Source of the DNA: Litomosoides sigmodontis
Taxonomy: Eukaryota > Nematoda > Chromadorea > Rhabditida > Onchocercidae
Assembly: GCA_963070105.1 (NCBI GenBank)
Contig: OY718808.1
Coordinates: forward strand, 2,840,238 to 2,904,237
Length of the DNA stretch: 64,000 bases
Direction: 5' to 3'
Shown here piece by piece: positions 12,790 to 31,878 of the stretch (the stretch's first letter is position 1; every line of letters begins with the position of its first letter). A program made the position numbers and the translations under genes. The notes below the pieces were generated by a model, which saw nothing but the letters and a program-made list of their open reading frames with translations, was not told where the DNA came from and searched no databases.

Positions 12790-15438
12790 ATGGAAAAAAT
12801 GCGATTGATTTTAGCAATCTTCGTTATTTTATTTGGTAAGTTTTTTTTTTGTTTTATTTCTAAAATTTTTTTTGAATTCTTTAATTCATTGATACACAAT
12901 TATTAGATGGTAAACGTTAATATTAGATTTGCATTGCGAGATTAGTTAGCAATTTATACATATCAATCTTTCTTATCTATCACTCATTTTTTTTTTCAAA
13001 TTATACCATATTTTTCATTAATTTTGTTAAGGGAATGGATTTTAACATATTTAAGATTTATTATTACTATTTGAAGGATGAGAAAGCGGTAGGCTATATT
13101 TTCGATGTTTATTGTTGTTTCATTGCATTCATTTTATTTTGCTTCGATAGAAGGAAGGATAGGCTCTCGTGAAATAAAGGGATAGGTCATCCGTGGGTGG
13201 TAAGAAAAGAAATACCTGAGAGAGTACGCGTTTGCTCTTGCTGTAAGACAAATGATAAATGAAGTATTAGCAAACAATGAATATCAATAATCATTTACCA
13301 GTTTGGAAAAATGGTTAATTGCAAAATTTGTTGTTAAGTGCATTTTACTTTTTCTTTTTTTTTTAACTCCAATTAATAATTTTTGATAGGAATTTTTATT
13401 TTTGCAATAAATTTTCAAGGTTATTTGTGCAATACAATCAATGCTGGTAATAACTCTCATGCACAGGGCAATTTAGCAGTACTTTTTAATGCTACATCAG
13501 CAAAATCGGGTGATGACTATCCTCTAAAGGCCACTGTACCTAATTTGTGGTAAGTTGAAAATTTCCAATTTATTTTTCAATTGAGCAATTTCCAATTTTA
13601 TGATTTAATCGATTATCGATCTGAAATATCACAACTACAAAAATATATCATGTATTCTTTGCAATTGTAGCTTTTGCTTATTTCAATTTTTCCTTTAAAA
13701 TTAAAATAAAAGGGTGAATGAAAAAGGGGAAAGAGGATTTGTTGTGAATTTTAACAATTAAATAATATTACTTCTGAATTGTTCGAGTTAATTTTCATCT
13801 TAACATTCCTTTGTTTTGTAGGTGTCAAGCAATTTCTCTCAAATCTCAACGGTTGATACCCATCAAAAAAGCTCATTTTGTACGAGGTAAAGAAATTATC
13901 CCCGCACATATCATCAATCAGACACGTGCAATTTTGACACTTGGAAATTTAACAATTTGGAGTGCAGGAAGATATCGCTGTGAAATTATTACTGTTGAGA
14001 ACGAATTCGTATGGGGATGGTTATTCGTGAATAGTTAGTTATATTTGTTTTCATTTTTGATTTCATAAAAAATTTGAAAAGTTATAAAATTTTCTTATTT
14101 TGCTTTATCGATTTTGATAAAGCGTCTAGCTCAGCTCCAGTTTGATAGGTATTATTTTTGTTTTAGCAATAATTTGATTGAATTATTTACAATACAATCA
14201 TTGCAGTGCGACCTGTTTTCCATGTGAACCATGCGAAAACACTGGATGGAGTTGGAGATAATCATTTTCGTGTTAAAGCTTCCACTCTTAGAGCAACCGA
14301 AGGTGAAACAGTGACACTGAATTGTCCCGTACTTGGCTTTCCAAAACCATCAATTAAATGGTATAAAAATGATGTACCTGTTGGTAAGTGTTATGATGCG
14401 ATTGCGTAACACAACACGTAACACTAAACTTAACGATTGGCATTCTTCGGAAGTATGATAAAATTATTTCCTAATTTAATGAAAAAGATTATGATGGCAA
14501 AGAATGAGGAGCATCACTTCGAATATATCTGTTCAATAATTTATAGTTGTTAATGATTTTTTTTTAAGAAAGAAAATTTGTTATTGTTGTAGCATCAACG
14601 GAGCAGATAACATTCCTGGAAAAGGATATGCAAATTTCGAAAGTTGAATTTGATGATGAGGGAATTTATTCGTGTGTTGCGCGAAATTCATTTCCGATAC
14701 ATGTTGATGGCAAAAGTATGCTGTGGGAATCACGACTGGATCGTGAACTTAGGGTAAAAGGTAGGCTATTCTGCACTGCTTATACATTTTAGTAATTTTG
14801 ATGCTTAAATATAATACACTCAATGTGAAAACTGACAAATGGGAATAATGATTTAGCAAATTTTGGGTGGGAAGAGGAGCATTTTTTTTTTTTTGTAAAA
14901 AGTTTACAATGAATTTTGTTACCATTACAAATTTTGTTATTTTTTTTCTTGCATTAATAATTTCATTTTTTAAGGCTCATACAGATGGATTTATCCACTC
15001 ATAATTATTGTCATCATGTTGTTGCTGTTATTCATCATCATTTATTTATGCTCGAGCTTCAGTCGCTATAGAACATATAATGTTGAAAAACATGAAAGGT
15101 AGGATAATTTTATTAAATTTCATTTATTCATTTTTATTCATAAAAACTTTACATTTTTCTTTCAATATTTATTGAACATTATCATCTATTTTGTTTATTT
15201 CTTCTGTTTATTGTAAGATGAATTTCAATTTGATGAAATTAGAAGGAAACGAAGTTTTTATGTGACTAGTTTATTGCTGGTTCATTTGATAAAGAAGTTT
15301 ATCATTTATCACTAATATTTCTTTTTATGTTTTTTTTGTCTCTTTTGCAGACGAAAGAAGAAACAAGCGAATTGTAGATACAATGAAAATATGTCGAAGC
15401 AACAGCCAATTTTAGATTGTCATAACGAATTGGAATAA
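12790..15438 (+). CDS. Two-Ig-domain type I membrane protein
   Basis: Seven exons keep phase: 12790-12835, 13390-13549, 13822-14033, 14207-14383, 14593-14760, 14975-15098 and 15351-15438, giving 324 residues. A signal peptide lies in residues 4-30 (MEKMRLILAIFVILFG start). Ig domain 1 has Cys70 and Cys122 with the D/E-strand motif WSAGRYRC. Ig domain 2 is C2/I-set-like: Cys179, Trp191 and Cys226 with DDEGIYSC. A single transmembrane helix (about 260-280, Leu/Ile-rich) is followed by a short basic tail (RRKKQ). NQT (101) and NLT (111) are N-glycosylation sites. The architecture resembles the nematode ZIG group of two-Ig neuronal proteins, especially membrane-anchored members, but I cannot assign an orthologue. 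A role as a cell-surface adhesion or receptor protein is inference. The ATG is chosen because it opens the signal peptide and splices in phase to exon 2. It converges on the ShK gene. Confidence 0.85.
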
Positions 15439-16222
15439 AATTCAATCGAAATAACAGGAGCGAGGAATTACATGGATTTCCATTTCTCAATTGTCCTTTT
15501 TCATACCACTAGTGATTCAAAAAAAAACAAAAAAAAATCAAAAAAATAGTGGTGCTCAGAAATGTTACATCTTGTAGAACTTTGCTTTTTCCTCTATGAA
15601 TGTCTATTTTAAGGAATTGCTTGAATATGTCATTTAATTTAATTGTTCTACCGATATTTTGCTGAATAATGGTGCCTAGGAGCTTTTCGTTAAAAAAAAA
15701 TCTTTCGTTTTCGATTATAATTTTGAAACGTGCACTTTTACAATTCCTTTCTATTTTTCAAATTCAGAATTTTTTTGAAATTTAAAATATGAAACTTTTT
15801 TCTACCTCTAGCTCTTCTTTTCATTTGTCTAATAGTTTTTGATCATTATATTGGTTTCTTTTCTTTCTTTCTCTCTCTCTCTCTCTTTCTCAACTCCTTC
15901 CTCAATGACTTCCTTTTTTTTCTTTTCGTTTTTTTCTCTTTTTAATATGTGCTCATTTTGTTTCTTTTTATTCATTTGCTCATTCAAACTGCTTACTTTC
16001 TTCTACTGCCTAAAGATTTGCGATCAATTTAATGAAAAAAAAAATGCTTTCAATCTTTTCAGCAAAACATTTTTTATTGTTAGCAATATTCTCTGCATGA
16101 TATACAAAATGATTTCGTAAACAGTAGGGGTCCTTTAAGCTTTCTTTTTTTTCTAATTTTTTAATTTCCTTACGTGCAGGTATGCTATAATAATTTTGCT
16201 ACCTAATTCTGCATGTGTGCAC

Positions 16223-16298
<76 letters not shown>

Positions 16299-17242
16299 TT
16301 TCGATAAATCTCAATTTTTTCGGGTAAATATAAACAGAAGGCTTATGAGTATTTAAAGAAATTTTTAACTTTTCATTAGGAAAATAATTTGTCTCTAGCT
16401 TGTTATACGTTTTTTTCTAAAAGAGCTATTTGTTTTACAAATTTTTTTTTCATTTCATTAAGATAGGAAAGGAATATGAATGGAAAGGGAGACGGAGAGA
16501 GAGAGCGAGAGAGAGAGAGGGAGAGCGAGGAAGAGGGGGAGAAATTAGTTGTGAAGTTCTTCCTTAATGCTAGCTACAATTTTATTTTTAATAACTAGTT
16601 ACAATTTTTCATTTTATTTGAAATTGAAATTTTCAATATAGCCTCTACCATTTCAATGTAATGTAAGATAGGAAAATTATAAATTCTTCCTTGTTTTTTT
16701 TTTCTTTTACAAAATAACGATATCTTCAATTTCTATTTTGCTACTTATACTAGTTATTGTCAACCAATAAAATATGGGCCATAATTTTTTTCCTAAATTG
16801 CTATGAAATGTTGATTATTTCATCACTTTTGTCTTTTTTTTTCTGATGTATACCCGTATTTTTTTTTCGTTATTTTGATATTTTCATATTATGCTCGACG
16901 AAGTTATTTAATAAATAATTTACAGCAAAAGAAAATTAGATGATTTTAAATTGTTAAATGCAATATGTAACAAGTAAATACTTTTGCTTTAATTTTATCA
17001 AAAATTCTAACCAAAGGAAAAAAAAGTAACGAATTCGAGTTCTTTAAAACAGTGAGTGAACTGTGCAAACGAACGAACCCATTCAATAATTGTACGCATT
17101 CCTAACATTTCCCGTACTTCTATTCAAATATGAATAAAATTAAGAAAAAAAATTCCCTCTTAATTATTTCTTAAAAATTGAAATTTAACAACTCATAATT
17201 TTGCCCAAATTTCTAAGCTTTAGTAATTCACCTCAATTCATT
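15439..17242. other. Convergent intergenic region, Ig gene / ShK gene
   Basis: This region should hold both 3' untranslated regions. It contains a CT tract (about 15870-15890), a long TG array (16224-16296) and a GA tract (about 16493-16545). I see no coding region; the Phe/Ser-rich frame near 15840-16120 is a by-product of T-rich sequence. No poly(A) signal is convincing. Confidence 0.6.
16224..16296. repeat. (GT)n microsatellite
   Basis: Uninterrupted GT run of about 36 units between the two convergent genes. Confidence 0.95.
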
Positions 17243-20283
<3,041 letters not shown>

Positions 20284-20286
20284 TTT

Positions 20287-20295
20287 CTGCAATAA
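20287..20295 (-). promoter_or_regulatory. Probable trans- or cis-splice acceptor before the ShK start codon
   Basis: Reading on the - strand, TTTTATTGCAG is followed by AAA and then the ATG at 20283. A strong acceptor three bases before a start codon is typical of spliced-leader addition in nematodes; a cis-spliced 5' untranslated exon would look the same. Confidence 0.4.
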
Positions 20296-20355
20296 AATTT
20301 AGTTATAATTTTGAATAAATGTTAAAATTGCTAAATTAGCACGGTTGGTTGGATG

Positions 20356-20378
20356 ATTGATGATGATGATGATGATGA

Positions 20379-20429
<51 letters not shown>

Positions 20430-20450
20430 ATGATGATGATGATGATGAAT
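20356..20450. repeat. (GAT)n array near the ShK gene 5' end
   Basis: GAT/ATG trinucleotide repeat with three phase breaks, starting about 75 bases upstream of the ShK start codon on its template side. It may lie in the promoter or 5' untranslated region. Confidence 0.9.
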
Positions 20451-20654
20451 ATGATGGTAATTTAAGTGAATTGTAATAAACAACTAGCGTTTAATTGAGA
20501 AAATTACGGTTATGATAATGCCTGAAGTGGTGAAAAAATCTTCATGTGAAAATTGATAATGCACTTAAACGATAGTAATATTCTTTGCCTACGTACACTC
20601 AATAAACTATGAGAGGAGTTTTGTCAACTATGCTGACCGATTTATTCGTTGTGG

Positions 20655-20690
20655 ACTGAGCTGAGCTGAACTGAACTGAACTGAACTGAC
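20655..20690. repeat. (CTGAA)n/(CTGAG)n pentanucleotide array
   Basis: Seven units: CTGAG twice, then CTGAA, ending in CTGAC. It sits about 370 bases upstream of the ShK start codon. Confidence 0.9.
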
Positions 20691-21931
20691 CCTATCAACG
20701 ACCGATTTCACCTTCACTGCCTTTCGTCTCAACGATACGTTGTTGTTGACTTTAGTGACCACTGGATTTAGCTTTGCAAAAACGATACAGTTGAATGATT
20801 TTGATGATTTATTTCGCCCGTCGTTTGTACAACAGTGTACAAAAATAAATCACCGGCTCTCTTTCTTACGCTTTCTAAATTTATATCCGTTATTTATAGT
20901 TGGCTTTCTTTTTTTTTTTCGTTTATCTTGAATGACAGATCAAATATGATAAATGAACGAGCATTGCTATCAAATTTCAATTATTAAAATCGTAACAGAG
21001 GACTTATGACAGATGAAATATTAATGAATATTTTAATGATAATTTTCGCTTTAATGAATAAACACAAAATTAATAGACTGTTTTTTTTTACACACATACA
21101 CATACACACACAGGGAGAGAGAGAGAGAGAGAGGGAATGCACACGCACGCACGGATAGATAAATACTTTTCCATTCGTTTATTTTCACGAAAAAAGGAAG
21201 AATAAAATTATTTTTGTGGGAAAGAGTTTGTGGTAATTATTATAAGTTAACTTTTGCATACTCATGAAAATTGCATATTACATTAATTTACACTTGTCAA
21301 GCATTTTTGCTTCACTCTTTCTATTTTACATCTTTCAATTTTCTTTTTTAGCCTCAAAAATTATCGATGAATCAATCTACCCGAATGGAAAAATGTTAAG
21401 CTAAACGCTTCCAGTTAAAATTTTTCCACTGAAGTCAACATCTGCAAATATTGTTTACAACAACAATTTAAATAAAATTTCATTTATATTAAATTTTATT
21501 AAATAATGCCTTCCTTTTAGTTTTTTAGGAAATAATTGCAAGAATTCTAGCTTCCTCAACATATTGCCTAACATTCAACCGTGGTAATTGTAGACTTATG
21601 TTTACAATTTCTAATTAAGGAACACTGAATCGATCAATCAATGAAGAACTAAGACAACACGAATATTTATTTACTTATTCATTTTATTTACTTAATGATT
21701 GAGCAGTTTTACGTAAATCGTAATGAAATTATTCCGATCAGTTCGGTGTCGTGATGTGTCAAGTTACCTTGTCAACTATTTTCTCCTAATTTAACCGACC
21801 ATTGTTTGAGCTTCCGCAAACAACTGCAATGTGAAGCATACAGTTTTAAAATTTCAGCAAAATATTAAAAAATATAATATATAATGCAGTACAATGCAGT
21901 GCGATGCATGTGTATAACTAAATTCTTGTTG

Positions 21932-22289
21932 CAATAATATTAAAACAAAATTGGATAATTATTAAGAGCATAATTAAATTAAGATTAGAATACTATTAAA
22001 AAGTGTAATTAAAATGTGTAGCTAAATTATTGAGGTAAATATTTTGATTATGAATTTTATTACAACACTAATATAAACTATAATCATTTTTACTTCATTA
22101 TAATATAAGCAAATAATATCAAAACAAAATTGGATAATTATTAAGAGTGTAATTAAATTATGATTAGAATACTATTAAAAAGCGTAGTTAAAATGTATAT
22201 TTAAATTATTGAGGTAGATGTTTTGATTGTAAATTTTATTATAACACCAATATAAATTATAATTATTCGTATTTCATTATAGTATTATA
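21932..22289. repeat. 179-base tandem duplication
   Basis: Two direct, adjacent copies with a period of 179 bases; the shared block AAAACAAAATTGGATAATT starts at 21942 and again at 22121. The copies differ at scattered positions over their full length, so the event is not recent. Very AT-rich; no open frame. Confidence 0.88.
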
Positions 22290-22493
22290 TTATTTCATTA
22301 TAAGTATTCGATAACACTTCAATTAGTGAGCACTGCAGAATTCTTCCTCATCCGCCAATCGAACTTAGCAGCATTTTTCATCTCTTTTTAATATTAAAAA
22401 TCATTGGTATTGTGGTGCTTCGTTTTTTTTTTTTTGTCCCAACACACTAAACTTTTTTTCTCTTTCAATAAAATTTATTACTTTTAATTTCAG

Positions 22494-22634
22494 GAAGCTA
22501 CGTCATCAACAGTTTTGCAGTGCAAGTTGGATATGATTAAGCATTGGAGCAAATGTAAATCCCGCTTTTCAGACCATTACATGGAGCGCAGAGATTGTTG
22601 TAAATCATTATCACTTAATCTAATATTAGTTTAA
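22494..22634 (+). CDS. Orphan exon-like open frame, Cys-rich (uncertain)
   Basis: After a good acceptor (TTTTAATTTCAG at 22482-22493) the frame starting GAA GCT ACG runs 46 codons to a TAA. It encodes a polar, charged peptide with four cysteines, including CKLDMIKHWSKC and ERRDCC. An in-frame stop lies just upstream of the acceptor, so if real it is a terminal exon of a + strand gene. I found no convincing partner exon: a Leu-rich frame at 20740-20931 lacks an ATG. No family recognised. It may equally be a chance frame or a relic. Confidence 0.25.
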   Translation, partial: EATSSTVLQCKLDMIKHWSKCKSRFSDHYMERRDCCKSLSLNLILV

Positions 22635-25600
22635 CCTTAATTGATGCATTCATTATTACCTTTTTTTTTTGATAATTTACCAGAAAGAATTAAGTTCAAC
22701 GAAAATTTTTCCGACATAAAAAAAAAGTCAGTTTTGATTAGTGAAAATAGCTTATTAATATAATTTGTGTATGATTTTTGTTTGTTTGCGCAATTTCTGA
22801 TATTTGTTGAACATTTGATTAAAACTTATTATGTAATTTTATATTGCAAAAAAAATTAATTGCTTCAATGAATCATTCATCTTCTTGTTAAAATTGTACC
22901 TCTGTGACAAACTCCCACTTAGTATTGTTAATTGAAAGCAAACAACAAATTAAACGAATAATTTTTTGTGGAAAATTAGAAAATGATATTATCATATTTT
23001 AATTTTTGCAGTTTTTGTAAAAGACTTTTTAAAAAAAGTTTTGCACACAATTTTTAAATGCGTCAACAAGCCATTAAATTGCATAAAACTTCACCAGCAA
23101 TCGAAGTACACGTAAATGTGCTAAAACCTCCACTGGTCATTTATTGATCAAAAATAATTTTCCAGTTGCAGATATTACCACCACTTTTTAAATATAACAA
23201 AACAAAAAAAAAGCTAGAAATTGTGAAATAATGAAATAGTTTCGTTCATTGCACAATATAATTCGATCACTTTCACTTCCAAAATTTTTTTCAACTTTAT
23301 AAATTTTAATACTTAATATAAGCTTTCATTTGCTTTTCATTTATGTTTATGATTACTGTTGAAGTAAATTAGAGGAAAAATTTTTCGAATAGAAGAAAAA
23401 TTTGCAACTGCTTTTTTTTAAAAATATTTTTAAAAAAGAATCACTGATTGTAACAAAATAACTTCAGTGGCACATCAGGCAAACAGTTCGATCGTCAGAA
23501 ATGATAAGTAATGAAATTGTGATATTAATCGGAGCTCTTACGAATCCTCCCTGTAAACTTTTTATTTTGAATTGTAAGATTGCTTTTCTTGATTTCGAGA
23601 AGGATGATGATGACTGGGAAGTTTTTTATTTTTTTTCGTTTAATTTAAAAAAAACAATCATTTATTGCAATTTAGCAATTTCATAGAAAGAATAATGAAA
23701 ACGAATGGTTTTTAAATTAATTTTTTTTGAGAACTTTTCAGTTCAAAATATTTAACACTGTTAAATTGAATTTCTGATTAATTTTACAAAGAAAAAGGGC
23801 TTTAAAAATTTTCAAATATAATTCTAATATTTAATAATCAATGGATTTTTAATAAATTGGAAAACAATTCTTTCACGGCACATTTAATTCGAAAAATCTG
23901 CAAAAAAAAAGTGTAATGAGCAAAATTTTCCAAATATTTGGAAAATTAGTTTCAATCATAAGGCTAAAATTTTTCTCATTGGAATATTCCAACAATCAAA
24001 CGATTAAATGATGCATTGAAAAATTAGAACATCTTCATTTTATGCTCTTCAAATTTTGCGGAAAAAAAGAAGAAAGAACGTTTTCTCTTTTCTGTTCCAG
24101 ATAATTAAATTTTTGGAATTTGTAAGAATGAAATTTGAAGTTTCTAACGCATTCCATTCCTGCTACAAGTATTTAAAAGTATTTTGGAGAGGTAAATTTG
24201 TTTGGTCATGAAGAAACTTAGAAGGTATGCGGCGGTCATCCCTTTTTCTTTTGTTTTGCAATTCAATTTTGATTGAAAAGAAAAAAAATACAAAAGATAT
24301 ATGTATGTGCTAAAAAACACTAGAAAATATTTAAAAAACTTTTTTATTATTTATATTTATGAGTATTAGCTAAAAAGGAAGAGGGCGAAAAAAATTTATC
24401 GAAACTAAGTAGATTTATTCAATTTTAAGTAACACATTTAGCATTTCACTACTTTTTTTTTGAAAAAAAAACGGATAAATAAGAGAATGCACCAGTAATG
24501 TAATTTCTTCCTAAACAAAATCTTACATTTTTTTCATTTCAACTATGCTGTAATGGAAAATTTTGAATTCTAGAAATAAGCTTTAGTTTGAAATGACACA
24601 GACACAATGATATTATATGAAATGTTAGCAATACTACACACTAATTAATGGATGAGTTATTTCTTTTTCATTTTTAATTCATAAAATAATCACTGGAATA
24701 AAAACGCGCGGACAATTTTACAATTTTCAGGCAAGCAAAAGATTTATTTTTGCATAATTTAACGGCGAAGTGATAGTTTAATTAACATTTCAACTTTTTG
24801 TAACAATTAATTGAAAAATTATAAATTATTTTGGCCTTACTTTTTGTTAAAAAAATTTTTATGGCCTAGAAACATTTAAGTGTTGAAGCAATTAATTCGT
24901 ACTAATTACATTGAAATACGTCAAAATTTCCCTCAACACAAAATAAAAAGGAATAACTTCAAAGAGTAGTTCAAAAGCGGTAAACTAAATTATCGAGTGA
25001 ATTATCAAAAATTAACAGTTGCTATACACCCGGCAAAAAGCATGTTTTTGATACCTTTTCCTGCATTCAAAGAATTTGATTTAAAATTTGTAGTTGTACC
25101 ATCAGTCAATTGAGGTAGATATATTCAATGATATGGTAAAATATAACAACTATTGATTGTTTGTAGATTTGACAAAATTATATTCATTAATACTGTTTTT
25201 GTAAGATCAAATTATCACTTCTTCTGACCAATTGTCATATTAGTTAGTTTAATTTAAAAATTTTGCGATTTGTAACTGAAAAATTTGTTTAGAATGTTTC
25301 CGTCTTTTATTGCTTTACTGTTTTTAGTTACTTTTTTATTTTTTGCTTTATTGGAAGCGTTTGATGATTATTCTCGTTGTTCATGATGATTCATGCAACT
25401 TGAATGGTGCTCGCATACTTTTTATGTGGAATTTAACAAGAAATCGTTAATCGATTCATTTCTCATTATAAGTCATTTATGATTGTGATGAAATATGTGC
25501 AATATTGAATTGAAATTGCAATCGAAGTGTGGCATCGTAACTAACTAAGTATATTAAAATTGTTGCTAATGATATATTGTAGCTGGACAGTTCAATGTTC

Positions 25601-28600
25601 AGTGAAAAATCAAATTATCACGCCTATTAACTGTAAATTCATTTATGCATGTTAAAAATCACAGTCGAGAAATGGCGTGTTGTAGAAGAAGTAGATAGTA
25701 AATTATTTTCTTTTGTTTAAAATTAAAAAATGAATTTCCAAAAGCTTCCTCAGTACTATTTCAGCAAGCTATCTCTCATTCAAGCTTTCCAATTTTTTTT
25801 TTTTTTTTGTTCATTTTATTACCACTACTACAAAGCGTTTTGGCTGAAGCGCATTAGATTACATTTCATGTGTTAGTCAAAATCAAAAGATTAAGACAGC
25901 TAAAAATGAGTAAAACGAGTGCGAGCGAGAAACAGTTTAGAGGTGGTAAAGGTGAAAGGGACGAAGATAGAAGGAAATGCATGATATTTCGTTAAAGGAA
26001 AAAAAAAAAAGAAATTATTATGCACATTATGTGATCCGATCACTTTGTCACACGTACAATCTTCCCGTCTAATCACGATTGCTTACCGATAGACGGCGAG
26101 AACAGGTTTCCATGCAGTGCAATTACCGCTTCTTTTTTTTCTATAAATTCCACATACACTTCGATTTTGAAATGATCATAGTACATGTAATTTCCACGCT
26201 AGTAGCACCAGCATATCGACCAGCCGACCGATCGACCAATCGGCAAACCAACAGCGTTGGTTAAATTAGCAGTTTTTTTTACCTTCTTTTTTTTCCCATA
26301 TTTTTTCAGCCACTTTTTCTTCCTATCCTTTTCATCGTCAATCTTCGATAGCAAATCTTACATTTTTGCAATGTCAATCAAATAGCAAGTGGTTGTAAGT
26401 TAAGTTGAGAATATATCTCAGAGTTGATAGTGAAGATGATAATATTGAGGATCATTCCATCTAATTATACAGTTGTAATAAAAATAACAATAGTAATGGC
26501 AATAATAATAGCTAATAATAATGGCAGTTATAAGAGCGATAGTGATAAGAGTGATGATATCAAGAGCGCTAACAATAATACGATGATAATAATAGTATTA
26601 ACAATCATTAAGCAAATAAATAATAATACATTGTTTAATGAGAAAATGAAAAGCAGCTTTTCATCTCTTCACGAAGCCCACGAAAAGTATCATCACTGAC
26701 TCGTAATGCCTTTTCTTAATAAAATGCATGTTGCAGACAATTTTTTAAATTTATATGTAAATTCCTCAATTCGTAGTTGTTTTTCTTTCATATCATTAAA
26801 TGAGGATAGAATTGTATTGCATGTAAAAAAAAAGTATAAATTGCGCATACTCTCTTTACATGATTCAGTATGAGTTACAACAAATTCATCACATTTTTTA
26901 CATATAGCAAAAAATTTAACACTAAAAAAATGATTGAAATGCTATTAAAAACAATGATGAACAATTTGTTTTGTGATCCAAAAGATCGCTCAACGACGTG
27001 AAAAATTAGAAAATGAAAAGTCGAACAATTTTTAGCACAAATGGATATTGTTTTATTAATTATTTGTGCTGCTCCTTCGCATGTAATTAGGTAGGAATTG
27101 TTCATAAAACACCAATGGACAAATGGTGAGGTACCATTTATGATAATGCATGCAGCAATTAGATAAGAATTACTGATTAATTACTGCATAATTTGATATA
27201 AGAATATCAGAAATGTATTCGATTTCTTTCTCATGCATTCATACACTTTTCTTATCAGCAGTGATTGCCTACCTTTACTGTTTTGATAAAGAGATGAGTG
27301 AAACGATAAGAATTAGGCGACTTCATTCCTTCTCGCATAGTTGAGGGAATTGTCAATTGGTCAAGAAATGTCATAGTGATGGTGGTAGCGATAGTGATGA
27401 GAATGTGTAATTTAGTAATATTTATTTGATGGCCATCAGCAGTATTTCAGATTAGCGGTCAGTTACAGTTGAATCATACTGAATTGTATATTTTTAGCCA
27501 TTTACTTCTCTTTCTTTCCCTTTCTACTTCTCCCTCTCTCTCTCTCTCTGTCCATTTTTCCTTGCATTGTTCCGTTTAGCAAAAATTTCATTTACAATTG
27601 ATTCTGTGCTCTTATTTTTTCATTGTAAGAAATGAAAATCATGATTAGACGATCATCACGGCACAGTGTAATTTCATTTGCATTTTAAAAATTTCATTAT
27701 TTTGCGTAGTTAACTGTTTGTTCGATATGAGAGGCTGTGCGTATACCTCTTTTACGGGCTGCATCACTAGTATTATGACGTATTCATACGTCTGAGCAGT
27801 TTCATCACTTATAATTATTTCCCAATAAACTACGGCACGTTGCTCGCCGAGGACAATGTCTGAGAACTCTACAATTCACTCTAGCATGATGCTCCATCGA
27901 TTAACGCTAATTTTCCAACTAACCTCTTGATTTTTTTTTCAGGCCAAAAATAAACCTGTTCACTCACATATGCTTTCGAAATCTACAACTATGTTTCCGG
28001 TTTGCCGTTTTTCCTATCATTTATCGTAACCTGATGAAATAGTTCCTTCCACTTACTATGGATTTTACTCTATTACCTTGCGCATACGGGTACTGAAATT
28101 TCCAGGGTTCATTCTTTTTTCTTTCAAAGTTACTCTAACTTTCATATTTAAATAAGAAGCCGAAGAACAAGATGCTTAATAAATTGGAATTTCGTAGTGC
28201 CAGAAATATCCAACTTCTTCGTGTGATGACACACAATCGTGAAAAAAATTTTTTCATCGTGAAAAATAAAAATGAAAAAAGAATATCTTCAAAATAATCG
28301 TCGGAAAGTTATAATATTATAGATTAATAATGAATCCGCGAATTATTGCCGAAATTGTTCAAGCATTGTATCAGTGAAGAAATTAAGGAATGAAATTATG
28401 AATTCACTTTTCTCACGTATTTTCCTCCTAAAATTTGCCAAAATGGCGCATTGCAAACGTTCTTGAAAAGAGAAGTTCTTGTTGTTTCATCTGAGCTAAT
28501 TTTAGCATTTATTCGTTGTATGAGTTTCGCAATAATTAAAACACATTTGCAGTACTGATTAATATGTGTTTATGTTTTGGATGGATTTATTTAATATCTA

Positions 28601-29126
28601 ACAGTTTGATTACAATTCGTAGCATGAAGCTATTATTTCACAATATGACATTGACATTGACATTGATCAGTAGTCATCATTAAATTGGACCTTAATTGGA
28701 ATTGGATTAATTGGACGTTAATTTCTTGTCAATTGATGATGATGATGATGTTGATTGGTAGTAGTTACCATTAATCAACAAATGATTCATAATAATTTCT
28801 CGCCAACTGATAAGCAAAGAATGATAAAACTTAACAAGCAAATCTTATCATATTCATGCACAAAATGCAATTACCACAAAATCAACGAGAAATGTGAAAT
28901 TTTTCCTGTTCAAAAACAAACAGCAAACAATTGGTAACATTTTGAGCTGTTTTTGACGTAACCACTCCAATCAGATGAGAAATTTGCTAACTAATTCCAT
29001 AGATAATTACAACAAAAATAATTGTGAGAAAAATTAAAAATAAAAATAAAGAGCGAAATAAACGAGCAGATTTCATTCATGTTAACCATGAAAAAATTAT
29101 TGCTAAAAAGCACTGAATTTCTTTTA

Positions 29127-31878
<2,752 letters not shown>

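Larger units (their letters stand above)
20284..29126. other. Gene-poor stretch between the ShK gene and duplication copy B
   Basis: No gene I can support with confidence. It holds a GAT array (20356-20450), a CTGAA-type pentanucleotide array (20655-20690), a GA tract (about 21115-21135), a 179-base tandem duplication (21932-22289), an isolated exon-like open frame (22494-22634) and a CT tract (about 27530-27550). Other open frames of 60-90 codons are AT-rich, lack splice context and are treated as chance. Confidence 0.55.
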
